A DNA stretch of 64,000 nucleotides from Peptostreptococcus equinus (GTDB taxonomy: Bacteria; Bacillota; Clostridia; Peptostreptococcales; Peptostreptococcaceae), in contig NZ_CP114052.1 of the NCBI RefSeq assembly GCF_027125355.1, positions 1,550,001-1,614,000 of the forward strand, given 5' to 3'. Position 1 is the first letter of the stretch, and every line of letters starts with the position of its first letter. Positions 1 to 8,720 of this stretch are shown piece by piece. Both the position numbers and the translations under genes were made by a program. A model generated the notes under the pieces. The model did no database searches. It saw only the letters and a program-made list of their open reading frames with translations, and was not told where the DNA came from.

Positions 1-206
1 CTACTTATTAATTATAACATATTTCAGAAACTTTTAATAGTATAGTGCATTTTTTTCTTAATTATAGTTGAGTATTTTACATACATTTCAAATTTTTTAC
101 ACTTTAAAACCATTAATTCTGTTACAAATTTATCTTTTATACTAATTTAACAATATATTATATAATATATGTTATAATTATAGAAAATATATGTAGGCGG
201 TGAATT

Positions 207-953
207 ATGGGAAAAATTGCAGCATTTTTTGATATAGATGGGACATTATATAGAGATTCTTTACTTATAGAACATTTCAAAAAGCTAATAAAGTATGATT
301 TAATAAATGAGAGAAAATGGTCTGAACATCTAGAGACTACCTATAGAAACTGGGAAAAAAGACAAGGTAATTATGACGATTATCTTCATGAGATATCTGA
401 TCAATATGTGGAAGCTATTAAAGGTCTTAGTTATAATGATCTTAATTTTTCTTGTGACCAAGTAATAAAATTAAAAGCGGATAGAGTTTATAAGTATACA
501 AGATCTAGGATAAAATGGCATCAAGATAGAAATCATATAGTAATATTTATTTCTGGCTCTCCTGATTACCTAGTTCAAAGAATGGCTGATAAGTATAACG
601 TAAGTGATAATATTGGTAGTACATATATAGTTGCCAACGGTAGAATCACAGGTGACGTAATACCTATGTGGGATGCAGAAAGTAAGAATAAAGCTATGGA
701 CAAGTTTATAGAAAAATATGATATAGACATGGAAAACTCATATGCATATGGTGATACAAATGGAGATGTAAGCATGCTATCAAGAGTAAAATATCCTGTT
801 GCCATAAATCCCACTAGGGAATTACTTACACATCTTTATAATGATGAAATACTACGTAAAAAAGCTCAAATTGTAGTAGAAAGAAAAGATGTAATATATG
901 ATTTACGAGCTGATGTTTTACATATGGAAAATATAGAGAGATCTGATTATTAA
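207..953 (+). CDS. HAD-IB family phosphatase (phosphoserine phosphatase-like)
   Basis: Predicted cytoplasmic HAD-superfamily hydrolase of 248 aa. Motif I is FFDIDGT at residues 7-13, with nucleophile D9 and acid D11. Motif II is the FISGSP segment, and motif IV is GDTNGDVSML near residue 193. The SerB-like layout with a helical cap after motif I fits subclass IB, whose members hydrolyse small phosphomonoesters. The substrate cannot be read from the sequence. An AGGCGG Shine-Dalgarno precedes the ATG, and TATAAT at 173-178 is a likely -10. It may be transcribed with the two genes downstream. The family is sure; the exact substrate is not. Confidence 0.85.
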   Translation: MGKIAAFFDIDGTLYRDSLLIEHFKKLIKYDLINERKWSEHLETTYRNWEKRQGNYDDYLHEISDQYVEAIKGLSYNDLNFSCDQVIKLKADRVYKYTRSRIKWHQDRNHIVIFISGSPDYLVQRMADKYNVSDNIGSTYIVANGRITGDVIPMWDAESKNKAMDKFIEKYDIDMENSYAYGDTNGDVSMLSRVKYPVAINPTRELLTHLYNDEILRKKAQIVVERKDVIYDLRADVLHMENIERSDY

Positions 954-1024
954 TAAGTGTATTTTAAGGTAAAAATAGTAATATAAATAGAATTAGTAAT
1001 ATTATTTTATATGGAGGTAGTTTT

Positions 1025-1426
1025 ATGACTATAGGTGTTGATTATTCATACGTTAAAAATTTATTGTCACAAGGAAATTATAGAAGAGCATATGATACTC
1101 TAAATAATTTTTCAGAAAGAGATGCCGAATGGTTTTACTTGAGAGGTATAACTGCTATGAATCTTGGTTTTTATGAAGAAGGCGAAGATTATATAAAGAG
1201 AGCTAAATTTATGGAGCCAAATAATAGAATATACTCTAGTGCATTTGATCAGTATATAAATAGAAGAAATGACTACAATCAAAGAGCTGATTACTACAAT
1301 AGAAGTAGAACCAACCTAGGTAATCCAGGATGTTGTGGTGGTAACTGTTGTGATACATGCTGTACTCTTTGGTGTGCTGATTCAATGTGCGAATGTTGTG
1401 GTGGCGATTTAATTAGTTGTTGTTAA
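1025..1426 (+). CDS. TPR-like protein with cysteine-rich tail
   Basis: A 133-aa protein. Residues 7-70 look like one or two TPR helical hairpins (a GNYRRAYDTL helix, then FYEEGEDYIKRA). A polar, Tyr/Asn/Arg-rich linker follows, and the last 32 residues hold twelve cysteines, mostly as CC pairs around GG and LWC. I recall similar tails in small clostridial proteins near J-domain and DUF5685 genes; a DUF5685 gene does occur in this window at 13423-14280, but not adjacent. The tail could bind metal or be acylated or membrane-associated; this is inference. A strong GGAGG ribosome site precedes the ATG. The function is unknown. Confidence 0.75.
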   Translation: MTIGVDYSYVKNLLSQGNYRRAYDTLNNFSERDAEWFYLRGITAMNLGFYEEGEDYIKRAKFMEPNNRIYSSAFDQYINRRNDYNQRADYYNRSRTNLGNPGCCGGNCCDTCCTLWCADSMCECCGGDLISCC

Positions 1427-1429
1427 TAT

Positions 1430-1948
1430 ATGAATAAAAGTAAATCACAATCTCTTAAAGTTGCATTTTCTGGTTTAATATTAGCAATCAATACTATTAT
1501 TTTACTTTTAGTAAATATAATTGAAACTAACACACTAGCATTATTGGCACTAGCTTCTTTTTGTTCAGCAATTGTATTAATAGAATTTGGTTTAAAAACA
1601 TCAATTGTTTTTAGTTTAGCCTCTATATTATTAGCTTTTATAGTACTTACAAATAAAATGTATTTTTTTGTGTATGCTCTAAGCTTTGGTATTTATGGAT
1701 GTATAAAAGCTATAATTGAGAAAAATAAAAATATAAAATTTCAATATGTATTAAAATTACTATATGCAAACTTAGTATTCATATTATTATATTTCATATC
1801 TACAAAATTATTGATAATGTTTGATATGAAAATATTATACATAATAGTATATAATTTTGTATTTATCATATACGATTTTATCTACAGCCAATTTATTGAA
1901 TTCTACTATAATAAAATTAGAAAAAGGTTAAAAATAGATAACTTTTAA
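1430..1948 (+). CDS. hypothetical multi-pass membrane protein
   Basis: A 172-aa, very hydrophobic protein with four or five predicted membrane segments (about residues 10-30, 34-50, 53-85, 105-125 and 133-155) and a basic C-terminal tail. The ATG lies 3 bp after the stop of the Cys-rich TPR gene, so the two are probably translationally coupled; no separate strong Shine-Dalgarno is visible. No family was recognised with confidence. Its position suggests it works with the TPR protein at the membrane, which is inference. A strong terminator follows at 1981-2008. Confidence 0.65.
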   Translation: MNKSKSQSLKVAFSGLILAINTIILLLVNIIETNTLALLALASFCSAIVLIEFGLKTSIVFSLASILLAFIVLTNKMYFFVYALSFGIYGCIKAIIEKNKNIKFQYVLKLLYANLVFILLYFISTKLLIMFDMKILYIIVYNFVFIIYDFIYSQFIEFYYNKIRKRLKIDNF

Positions 1949-1980
1949 TAAAATTTTTTATTTTATAAAATTACAAAAAC

Positions 1981-2008
1981 AAAACTCCCAGTTTAAACTG
2001 GGAGTTTT
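1981..2008. terminator. bidirectional Rho-independent terminator
   Basis: A perfect 28-bp palindrome with ACTCCCAG/CTGGGAGT arms is flanked by A-tract and T-tract. It sits between convergent genes (end 1948 on plus, end 2055 on minus) and can serve both. Confidence 0.9.
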
Positions 2009-2054
2009 GTTTTATATTCCAACATAAATTCAAATTTATATCATTTTAATATAA

Positions 2055-3476
2055 TTAATATTCAATTTTTTCAGGAATAACTTCGCCTTCATTTAATTTT
2101 TTGATAAATTTATAGAAAAATGCAAATGTTATACTAGCCGCTAATGCATCTGCAAACGGAGCTGCAAATAATATACCATTTAGACCCCATATTTTTGCGA
2201 AAATAATTATAGATGGCATTAAGAATAATACTTGTCTTGTAGTTGTTAAAAACATAGCTTTTTTCGATTCTCCAATTGCTTGAAAAAAGTTTGCTCCAAT
2301 AATCTGAAAACCAACTACTGGTAAGCACATCAACCAAATTCTTATAGCATGTGAGCCAAATCTCAATAACTCTGGATCTCTATTAAATATTCCCACTAAT
2401 ACTTGCGGAAAAATCTGTACTATTAAAAATCCAAAACTTGAAAATACAACACCTGCTATTATAGCTTTTTTAACAGCTTCTTTAACTCTATTATATTGCC
2501 TTGCACCGAAATTAAAACTTACTATAGGTTGCAATCCTTGGTTTAAACCTATTATAGGTAATATTAATAAAGTAAGCACACTATTTATTATTCCCATTGT
2601 CGATACAGCTATATCTCCTCCATATGAAGCTAATGAGTTATTTAGCAACATATTTAATAATGAATTTGCCAGCTGTAGTATAAAACCAGGCATACCTAAT
2701 ACTATAATCTCTTTTGCAAGGTTAGAATTTAATTTCATATTTATTAACCTTAATCTATGCTTGGCTGATTTTGACAAGAAAGGCTGTATTGCCCAAATTA
2801 CAGATATTAATTGAGATATTATAGTTGCAAGAGCTGCACCTGCCATACCCATTTTTAATATGTATATAAATATTGGATCTAAAATAATATTAGTACCAGC
2901 CCCTATAAACATAGTAGTCATAGATAACTTAGGTTTTCCATCTGCTCTTAATAAATTATTTAAGCCCATACCAGTTACTTGAAATACAGTACCCAAAAAT
3001 ATTATCCTCATATATTCTCTTGCATATGGTAGTATACTTTGACTTGCTCCAAATAGTTTGAGCAAATCATCTAAAAATAAACTACCAATTATAGTAATAA
3101 TTAATCCACTTATTAAGGATAAACTTATAACATTACCTAATATTTTTTCCGCTTTATTGACATGTCCTCTTCCCAAACTAAGTGAAAATAAAGTAGCTCC
3201 CCCAACTCCAAATAATATACCTATAGACATCATTATTATCATAGCTGGAAAAGATATTGTAATAGCAGCAAGACCTTTGGCACCCAAATAATCCGCATTT
3301 CCTATAAACATTCTATCTACTACATTATATAAAGCATTTACTGTCATACCAATAATTGCTGGAATAGAAAACTTGTATAAAAGCCTATTTATATTTTCAT
3401 AGGCCAATGGGTTTTCACTTACCTCCTTTTGATTTACAATATTCAAATCATTTAATTCGCTTTTATTTTCCATCAT
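2055..3476 (-). CDS. MATE family multidrug/toxin efflux transporter
   Basis: Twelve-helix MATE exporter of about 473 aa, exchanging Na+ or H+ for drugs or toxic metabolites across the cytoplasmic membrane. Typical features are FSIPAIIGMTVNALYNVVDR in the first helix and the repeated second half beginning near EIIVLGMPGF. The start chosen is the ATG at 3476, preceded by AAAGGGAAT; the longer frame to 3524 runs back into the MarR gene. The start overlaps the last codons of the marR-like gene (stop at 3463), so the two are one operon, probably controlled by that repressor. The substrate cannot be inferred. It is distinct from the second MATE gene at 50941. Confidence 0.93.
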   Translation of the reverse strand: MMENKSELNDLNIVNQKEVSENPLAYENINRLLYKFSIPAIIGMTVNALYNVVDRMFIGNADYLGAKGLAAITISFPAMIIMMSIGILFGVGGATLFSLSLGRGHVNKAEKILGNVISLSLISGLIITIIGSLFLDDLLKLFGASQSILPYAREYMRIIFLGTVFQVTGMGLNNLLRADGKPKLSMTTMFIGAGTNIILDPIFIYILKMGMAGAALATIISQLISVIWAIQPFLSKSAKHRLRLINMKLNSNLAKEIIVLGMPGFILQLANSLLNMLLNNSLASYGGDIAVSTMGIINSVLTLLILPIIGLNQGLQPIVSFNFGARQYNRVKEAVKKAIIAGVVFSSFGFLIVQIFPQVLVGIFNRDPELLRFGSHAIRIWLMCLPVVGFQIIGANFFQAIGESKKAMFLTTTRQVLFLMPSIIIFAKIWGLNGILFAAPFADALAASITFAFFYKFIKKLNEGEVIPEKIEY

Positions 3477-3927
3477 ATTCCCTTTCTTTTTTACTATGTT
3501 TATCGTATTCATACTTTTCCACATTTTCCACCATTTTTTGCAAATAATAGTATGATTGTTCTTTCTCCTGTTCTGACATACCCTGTGTCAAAACTGTACT
3601 CCAACTATCTAGTACAGAAAATATTTCTTCTCTAATATCCTTAGCTTTGTCTGTTAGAAATATCCTATTCTCTCTCTTATCATTTTCATTCTTTATTTTT
3701 TTCACAATTTTTTTATCTATTAGTGATTTTATTACTCTAGCTGTTGAAGCTTTATCAATATTTAAATATTTAGATAAAAAATCTTGAGATACTCCGTTAT
3801 TTTCATATAATGTGCATAAAAATGATTGTTCTGATGCTGTTATATCTAATTCTTTTAAACACATATTTTTATAAATAGATCCCTTTCTATATAAAACAGA
3901 TATTAATCCACCTGTACTCTTCCTCAT
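3463..3927 (-). CDS. MarR family transcriptional regulator
   Basis: A 154-aa winged-helix regulator. The helix-turn-helix lies about residues 45-90 (SQDFLSKYLNIDKASTARVI), followed by the wing KIKNENDKRENRIFLTDKAK and a C-terminal dimerisation helix. MarR proteins usually repress their own operon and an adjacent pump and are released by small ligands. Here the gene is first in an operon with a MATE exporter, and a large dyad at 3951-4023 lies just upstream of its start, consistent with autorepression. The ligand is unknown. Confidence 0.93.
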   Translation of the reverse strand: MRKSTGGLISVLYRKGSIYKNMCLKELDITASEQSFLCTLYENNGVSQDFLSKYLNIDKASTARVIKSLIDKKIVKKIKNENDKRENRIFLTDKAKDIREEIFSVLDSWSTVLTQGMSEQEKEQSYYYLQKMVENVEKYEYDKHSKKEREYDGK

Positions 3928-3950
3928 GCTTACATCTCCTTGTACTTATG

Positions 3951-4023
3951 TAAAATAAATAGTTGACTAATCAACTATATTTAGTTTAACATTTTTTAGT
4001 TGCATAGTCAACTATTTATTTTA
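3951..4023. promoter_or_regulatory. nested inverted-repeat operator of the marR-MATE operon
   Basis: Two perfect 19-bp arms (3951-3969 and 4005-4023, TAAAATAAATAGTTGACTA and its reverse complement) are separated by 35 bp. Each outer arm also takes part in a smaller palindrome: ATAGTTGA-CTAA-TCAACTAT (3959-3978) and TAGTTG-CATAGT-CAACTA (3997-4014). The block lies 24 bp upstream of the MarR start, where the promoter should be. Assignment as the MarR operator is inference from position and symmetry. Confidence 0.75.
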
Positions 4024-4178
4024 AAGTTATCGTTTTCAAAAAATTAAAAAAATAATTATAATTATGACTATATTTTAATTATTAATTTTACCTTGCTATA
4101 TATCATCTAATATAATAAAATATGCACATAAAAGAATAACTATAAATAAAAATTGTTATAGAAAAATAGAGGTGTTAT

Positions 4179-4637
4179 ATGAAAAAAATGACTCTTTGCT
4201 ATATGCAAAAGGATAACCAAATTCTTATGCTACATAGAACAAAAAAAGAAATCGACATAAATAAAAGTAAATGGATAGGTGTGGGGGGAAAAATTGAAAA
4301 AAATGAAAAACCAATTGATGGTATGATAAGGGAGATAAAAGAGGAAACTGGATATACTGCAATTTCTTGTGACTTTAGAGGATTCATACATTTTTTCTAC
4401 AATGATCATTCAGAGGAATTAATTTATTTATATACATGTAATAATTTCCATGGAATCTTGCAAGAATGCCTAGAAGGAGAGCTTCATTGGATTGATAAAG
4501 ACAATATCTTTACACTAAATCTTTGGGAGGGAGACAAAATTTTTTTAAATCTACTTGCTGAGGATTCCAAAATATTTGATTTATATTTATATTATCATAA
4601 TGATGATTTATTAAAATATGAATTAAAATTTTTATAA
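4179..4637 (+). CDS. NUDIX hydrolase (MutT/8-oxo-dGTPase-like)
   Basis: A 152-aa Nudix protein. The Nudix box G-x5-E-x7-RE-I-x-EE-x-G-Y spans residues 37-59, with metal-binding glutamates E52, E55 and E56. N-terminal MTLCYMQKDNQILMLHR and WIGVGGK match the clostridial 8-oxo-dGTP diphosphatase-like group, which cleaves nucleoside diphosphate-X substrates and may clean oxidised nucleotides. It is monocistronic, with a GAGG ribosome site and a strong terminator at 4677-4703. The substrate is inferred only at family level. Confidence 0.9.
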   Translation: MKKMTLCYMQKDNQILMLHRTKKEIDINKSKWIGVGGKIEKNEKPIDGMIREIKEETGYTAISCDFRGFIHFFYNDHSEELIYLYTCNNFHGILQECLEGELHWIDKDNIFTLNLWEGDKIFLNLLAEDSKIFDLYLYYHNDDLLKYELKFL

Positions 4638-4676
4638 AAATCTCAATAATATTTATTATTTATATAAGTACTTTAA

Positions 4677-4703
4677 AAGAGGACTTGCATTGCAAGTCCT
4701 CTT
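4677..4703. terminator. bidirectional terminator
   Basis: A 13-bp perfect stem (AAGAGGACTTGCA and its complement) around one base lies between the convergent Nudix gene and sufU. It is flanked by A/T runs on the left. Confidence 0.85.
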
Positions 4704-4758
4704 AACATTTATAATATTTATTTATCATTAAATTTAAATTTAATGATAAATATTCTAA

Positions 4759-5205
4759 TTACTTATCTAAGTCATAATTATTTTCAATTATATTAGATAG
4801 TGTATGCCATGCAAGTACAGCACATTTTACTCTAGCTGGCATATTAGACACATTTTCAAGAACTACTGCATCACCAAGCTGATCCATTAAATCCTCATCT
4901 ACAGGAACTTCCTTTTTTATCATCCCTATAAATTTTTCTGTTAATTCTTTAGCTTCGTATATGTTCTTTCCTTTTATAAGATCTATCATCATTGAAGTAG
5001 ATGCTCTAGATATAGCACACCCTTCTCCAACAAAACTAGCATCTTTAATTGTTTCTCCATCCATTTCAAGTTGTAGAGTAATTTCATCACCACAACTTGG
5101 ATTATGACCTAATTCACTAAATGTTGGTGAATCCAGGTTTCTTCTATTTGCTTTATTGTTACTTTCTTGAAGCAACATATCTGTATATAAACTCTTAAGA
5201 TCCAT
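4759..5205 (-). CDS. sufU: SufU-type Fe-S assembly / sulfur-transfer protein
   Basis: A 148-aa IscU/SufU fold protein. It has the three ligand cysteines in NPSCGDEITL, GEGCAISRAST and VKCAVLAWHTL, with the SufU-type insertion between the second and third. In Gram-positive bacteria SufU binds zinc and accepts persulfide sulfur from SufS for delivery to the SufBCD scaffold. It is the last gene of the operon; its start overlaps the sufS end by 11 bp. Length and cysteines are complete. Confidence 0.95.
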   Translation of the reverse strand: MDLKSLYTDMLLQESNNKANRRNLDSPTFSELGHNPSCGDEITLQLEMDGETIKDASFVGEGCAISRASTSMMIDLIKGKNIYEAKELTEKFIGMIKKEVPVDEDLMDQLGDAVVLENVSNMPARVKCAVLAWHTLSNIIENNYDLDK

Positions 5206-6430
5206 ATCCCATCACCTTTCTTACTTCTTTTAACTTATCTATGAAATAGTCAATTTCTTCAAAGGTATTATACACTGCAAAACTTACTCTACAAGTAGAA
5301 TTTTGCTTTAAATAAGTATGTAGAGGCATTGTGCAGTGGTGTCCTGTTCTAATAGCTATATCATAAGTATCAAGTACTGTTGATACGTCATGAGCATGTA
5401 TATCTTTTATATTAAAGTCAACAAGCGGTGACCTTAAATATGAATTTGTAGAATATATTTCAACAAAATCAAGTTCACTCATCTTCTTATACGCATAGTC
5501 AGTAAGTGCTAACTCATGTTCATGAATATTTTCTATTCCTACTCTTTCCATAAATTCCATTGCTGCTGCTAAAGCTACTGCTCCACCAACATTCTGAGTA
5601 CCAGCTTCAAATCTAGCAGGTACGGGTGCAAAAGTTGTTTCTTGTTCATAAACATACTCTATCATATCTCCACCAAACATAAATGGTGGCATTGAGTCTA
5701 ATATTTCAAATTTACCATATAGAACACCTATACCCATAGGTCCATACATCTTGTGACCGGAAAAAGATATAAAGTCTACATCCCAATCTTGAACATCCAT
5801 TTTTAAATGTGGTGACAACTGTGCACAGTCAATTGATACTACAGCTCCTACTTTATGAGCAGCCTTTACTACTTCCTTTATATCTACTACACCACCTACT
5901 GTGTTTGATGCTCCTGCAAGTGACACTACTTTAGTATTTTCATTAATAGCTTTTTTATACTCATCCATGTCTATTTCATTCTTGTCATTAAGATATACGT
6001 ATTTTAGAACCGCACCTGTTTTTTGTGCAACAAACTGCCAAGTAACCAAATTGCTATGATGTTCAGCTATTGAAATAAGTATTTCATCTCCTGCTTTTAG
6101 CTTACTAAGGCCATATGAATAAGCTATAAGATTTAATGCTTCAGTAGTATTTCTAACGAATATAATTTCGTTTTCTGATTTAGCATTGATAAACTTTTGA
6201 GTTATCTTTCTAGCATTTTCATACTTTTCTGTAGCTAAAATTCCTAAATAATGTGCCCCTCTATGTGGATTTGCATTTTCGTAACTGTAGTAATTAGCCA
6301 ACGCATCAATAACACATTTAGGTTTTTGAGAAGTAGCGCCATTATCAAAATACACTATATCTCTGCCCATTTTTTCCTTATCTAAGTAAGGGAATTCTTC
6401 TCTTATTTTGTTTATTGTTTCTTTATTCAT
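5195..6430 (-). CDS. sufS: SufS cysteine desulfurase
   Basis: PLP-dependent class V aminotransferase-fold enzyme that converts cysteine to alanine and enzyme persulfide. Visible features are NGATSQKP near the N-terminus, AEHHSNLVTW, the PLP lysine in SFSGHKMYGP and the persulfide cysteine in RTGHHCTMPLH. The start is the ATG at 6430 behind GAGGTGAACC; an in-frame GTG 9 bp upstream lies inside that ribosome site. About 411 aa, normal for group II desulfurases. Partner sufU overlaps downstream. Confidence 0.96.
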   Translation of the reverse strand: MNKETINKIREEFPYLDKEKMGRDIVYFDNGATSQKPKCVIDALANYYSYENANPHRGAHYLGILATEKYENARKITQKFINAKSENEIIFVRNTTEALNLIAYSYGLSKLKAGDEILISIAEHHSNLVTWQFVAQKTGAVLKYVYLNDKNEIDMDEYKKAINENTKVVSLAGASNTVGGVVDIKEVVKAAHKVGAVVSIDCAQLSPHLKMDVQDWDVDFISFSGHKMYGPMGIGVLYGKFEILDSMPPFMFGGDMIEYVYEQETTFAPVPARFEAGTQNVGGAVALAAAMEFMERVGIENIHEHELALTDYAYKKMSELDFVEIYSTNSYLRSPLVDFNIKDIHAHDVSTVLDTYDIAIRTGHHCTMPLHTYLKQNSTCRVSFAVYNTFEEIDYFIDKLKEVRKVMGYGS

Positions 6431-6454
6431 ATGGTTCACCTCACAAATAAATTA

Positions 6455-7288
6455 TTATATTCTTGACTCAATATGTTCCCACACAGAATTTCTTAATTCT
6501 TCAGTTGGTAATTTATCAATAGTTGGAGCTAGTTTAGTTTGAACAATCATCTTTTTAGCTTCTTCTATATCCAAACCTCTACTCATTATATAAAATAGTA
6601 TATCTTGATCTATCTTACCTGCACTAGCAGCATGTACTCCCTCTACATCATCTTCTTCACATAATAGTACTGGTACAGCAATAGATCTTACGTCGTCATC
6701 AAGTAATGTAGCAAATTCTTCTTCGCTACCTTTTGATCCCATAGACCCTCTTTTAAAATCTATTGTTCCCTTAAAAGTTTTTCTTGCTTTATCTTTAAGA
6801 GCTCCATTTACTAAAATATTTGATTCTGTTTCTATACCCATTTGTTTAATGTGATAGAAAATATCTAATGATTTTGATTCATTTGCAAAATATACAGCTT
6901 CTACATTTGTCTTTGATTGCTTTCCTTTTAGATTTGCAACATAGTTTGTTACTGTATTCTTTGCTCCAGCTTCTACTTGTATTAGATTTACAGTAGCACC
7001 TTCCTCAACATCTGCCATAATATCTGTTAGTGTCTTTTCTTCTTCTAGACATCTAGCTATATAGTATATATCTACTGTTGAATTTTTCTTTGCTATTATA
7101 TTAATCTTAGTATGTCTTGAAGCTTGAGCTTCTTGAGCTAATTCGCTTATATCAAACATAGCTTCGACTTTTTCACCTTCGTTTGCCACAATTTCGTTTA
7201 CTTGGTCTTTCACTTCAGGTAACTCGATTAGGGATTCATTTACCTTTAGCCATCTCCAAGTAAGAAGTGGTAATGTATTTGCTATCAT
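6455..7288 (-). CDS. sufD: SufD-like scaffold protein
   Basis: A 277-aa SufBD-family protein, shorter than SufB and lacking its long N-terminal part. It starts with LLTWRWLKVN, typical of clostridial SufD, has beta-helix repeats in the middle, and carries the conserved histidine in GVHAASAGKIDQ followed by FYIMSRGLDIEEAKKM. With SufB and SufC it forms the SufBC2D scaffold on which Fe-S clusters are assembled. It lies between sufB and sufS with short gaps. Confidence 0.92.
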   Translation of the reverse strand: MIANTLPLLTWRWLKVNESLIELPEVKDQVNEIVANEGEKVEAMFDISELAQEAQASRHTKINIIAKKNSTVDIYYIARCLEEEKTLTDIMADVEEGATVNLIQVEAGAKNTVTNYVANLKGKQSKTNVEAVYFANESKSLDIFYHIKQMGIETESNILVNGALKDKARKTFKGTIDFKRGSMGSKGSEEEFATLLDDDVRSIAVPVLLCEEDDVEGVHAASAGKIDQDILFYIMSRGLDIEEAKKMIVQTKLAPTIDKLPTEELRNSVWEHIESRI

Positions 7289-7298
7289 AATTTTCCTC

Positions 7299-8720
7299 CT
7301 AACCTATAGTTCCTTCTAGTTCTAAATTGATCAAGTTATTCATTTCTACTGCATATTCAAGTGGCAATTCCTTAGCTATTGGCTCAGCAAATCCTCTTAC
7401 TACCATAGATTTTGCTTCGGCTTCACTAATACCCCTAGACATCAAGTAGAAGATTACTTCATCATCTATTCTACCTATTTTAGCCTCATGACCTAAGTCA
7501 ACGTCCTGAGTAGCTATATCAATTACTGGAATAGTATCCGATCTAGATTCTTGATCTAGCATTAGCGATTCACAACTTACAGTAGACTTCGATCCTTTGG
7601 CATTCTTTGTCATCTTCACAAGCCCTCTATATATTGCTACACCACCATCTTTTGATATAGATTTTGAGTTTACTGTTGAAGATGTATTAGGAGCTGAATG
7701 TATAACCTTTGTTCCTGTATCTAGATATTGACCTGCTCCTGCAAATGTAATACCTGTAAATTCAGATTTAGCATTTGCTCCTTTTAGTATAGACATTGGA
7801 TATAGACATGACACCTTTGAGCCAAATGATCCGGATACCCATTCGATCTTACCATCTTCCTCAACTATACATCTTTTTGTGTTTAGATTATACATATTCC
7901 TTGACCAGTTTTCTATTGTAGAATATCTAAGTGTTGCACCTTTATTTACAAATAATTCAACTGCCCCAGCATGTACATTTACTACGTTATACTTAGGTGC
8001 TGAACATCCTTCAATAAAATGACAATAAGCACCCTCATCAATAATAATTAGAGTATGTTCAAATTGTCCTGCTCCTGGCGCATTTAATCTAAAATATGAT
8101 TGTAGCGGTACATCAACCTTTACACCCTTTGGTACGTACACAAAAGATCCACCTGACCATACAGCATAATGAAGAGCTGCATACTTATGGTCTGCATTAG
8201 ATATACACTTCATAAAGTACTGCTTTACTAGATCTGGATATTCTCTAACACCTGTTTCAAAATCTGTATAAACCACACCTTGGTCTAAAAGTTCCTGCTG
8301 AATGCTATGATATACCACTTCTGAGTCATATTGTGCACCAACACCTGAAAGATTTTTTTCTCTTTCAGCTTCTGGTATACCTAGCATATCAAAAGTATTC
8401 TTGATATCTTCTGGAACCTCTCCCCAGTCACCAACTAGGTCAGCATCTGGTCTTATATATGTAGTAATATCATCTATATTTACTTCATCAAGATTTGGTG
8501 CCCAAGTAGGATTGTCTAATTCATAGAACTTTTTAACAGATGCTTTTCTAATTTCAAGCATCCACTCTGGTTCACCTTTTTCCTTACTTATCTGAGTTAC
8601 TATTTCTTCAGTTAAACCCTTTTCAGACTTTGACTTATATTTAAATTCATTCTTTATATCATAGATTCCACGATCTTGATCTTTTATTTGAGTTCTTTTC
8701 TTTCTTTCTTTAGTTTCCAT
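7299..8720 (-). CDS. sufB: SufB scaffold protein
   Basis: A 473-aa SufB. N-terminal EPEWMLEIRKASVKKF and PTWAPNLDEVNIDDI, and central SGGSFVYVPKGVKVDVPLQ and HTLIIIDEGAYCHFIEGCSA, are family signatures. The C-terminal QDVDLGHEAKIGRIDDEVIF holds the conserved cluster-assembly histidine. The start overlaps the sufC stop by 11 bp. With SufC and SufD it builds and transfers Fe-S clusters, important here because Fe-S enzymes such as AsrABC are encoded nearby. Confidence 0.97.
   Translation of the reverse strand: METKERKKRTQIKDQDRGIYDIKNEFKYKSKSEKGLTEEIVTQISKEKGEPEWMLEIRKASVKKFYELDNPTWAPNLDEVNIDDITTYIRPDADLVGDWGEVPEDIKNTFDMLGIPEAEREKNLSGVGAQYDSEVVYHSIQQELLDQGVVYTDFETGVREYPDLVKQYFMKCISNADHKYAALHYAVWSGGSFVYVPKGVKVDVPLQSYFRLNAPGAGQFEHTLIIIDEGAYCHFIEGCSAPKYNVVNVHAGAVELFVNKGATLRYSTIENWSRNMYNLNTKRCIVEEDGKIEWVSGSFGSKVSCLYPMSILKGANAKSEFTGITFAGAGQYLDTGTKVIHSAPNTSSTVNSKSISKDGGVAIYRGLVKMTKNAKGSKSTVSCESLMLDQESRSDTIPVIDIATQDVDLGHEAKIGRIDDEVIFYLMSRGISEAEAKSMVVRGFAEPIAKELPLEYAVEMNNLINLELEGTIG

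Noticed and set aside
1..206. Possible gene or riboswitch in the left edge
   Set aside because: AT-rich with no frame, hairpin or conserved aptamer pattern; only a likely -10 (173-178) is seen.
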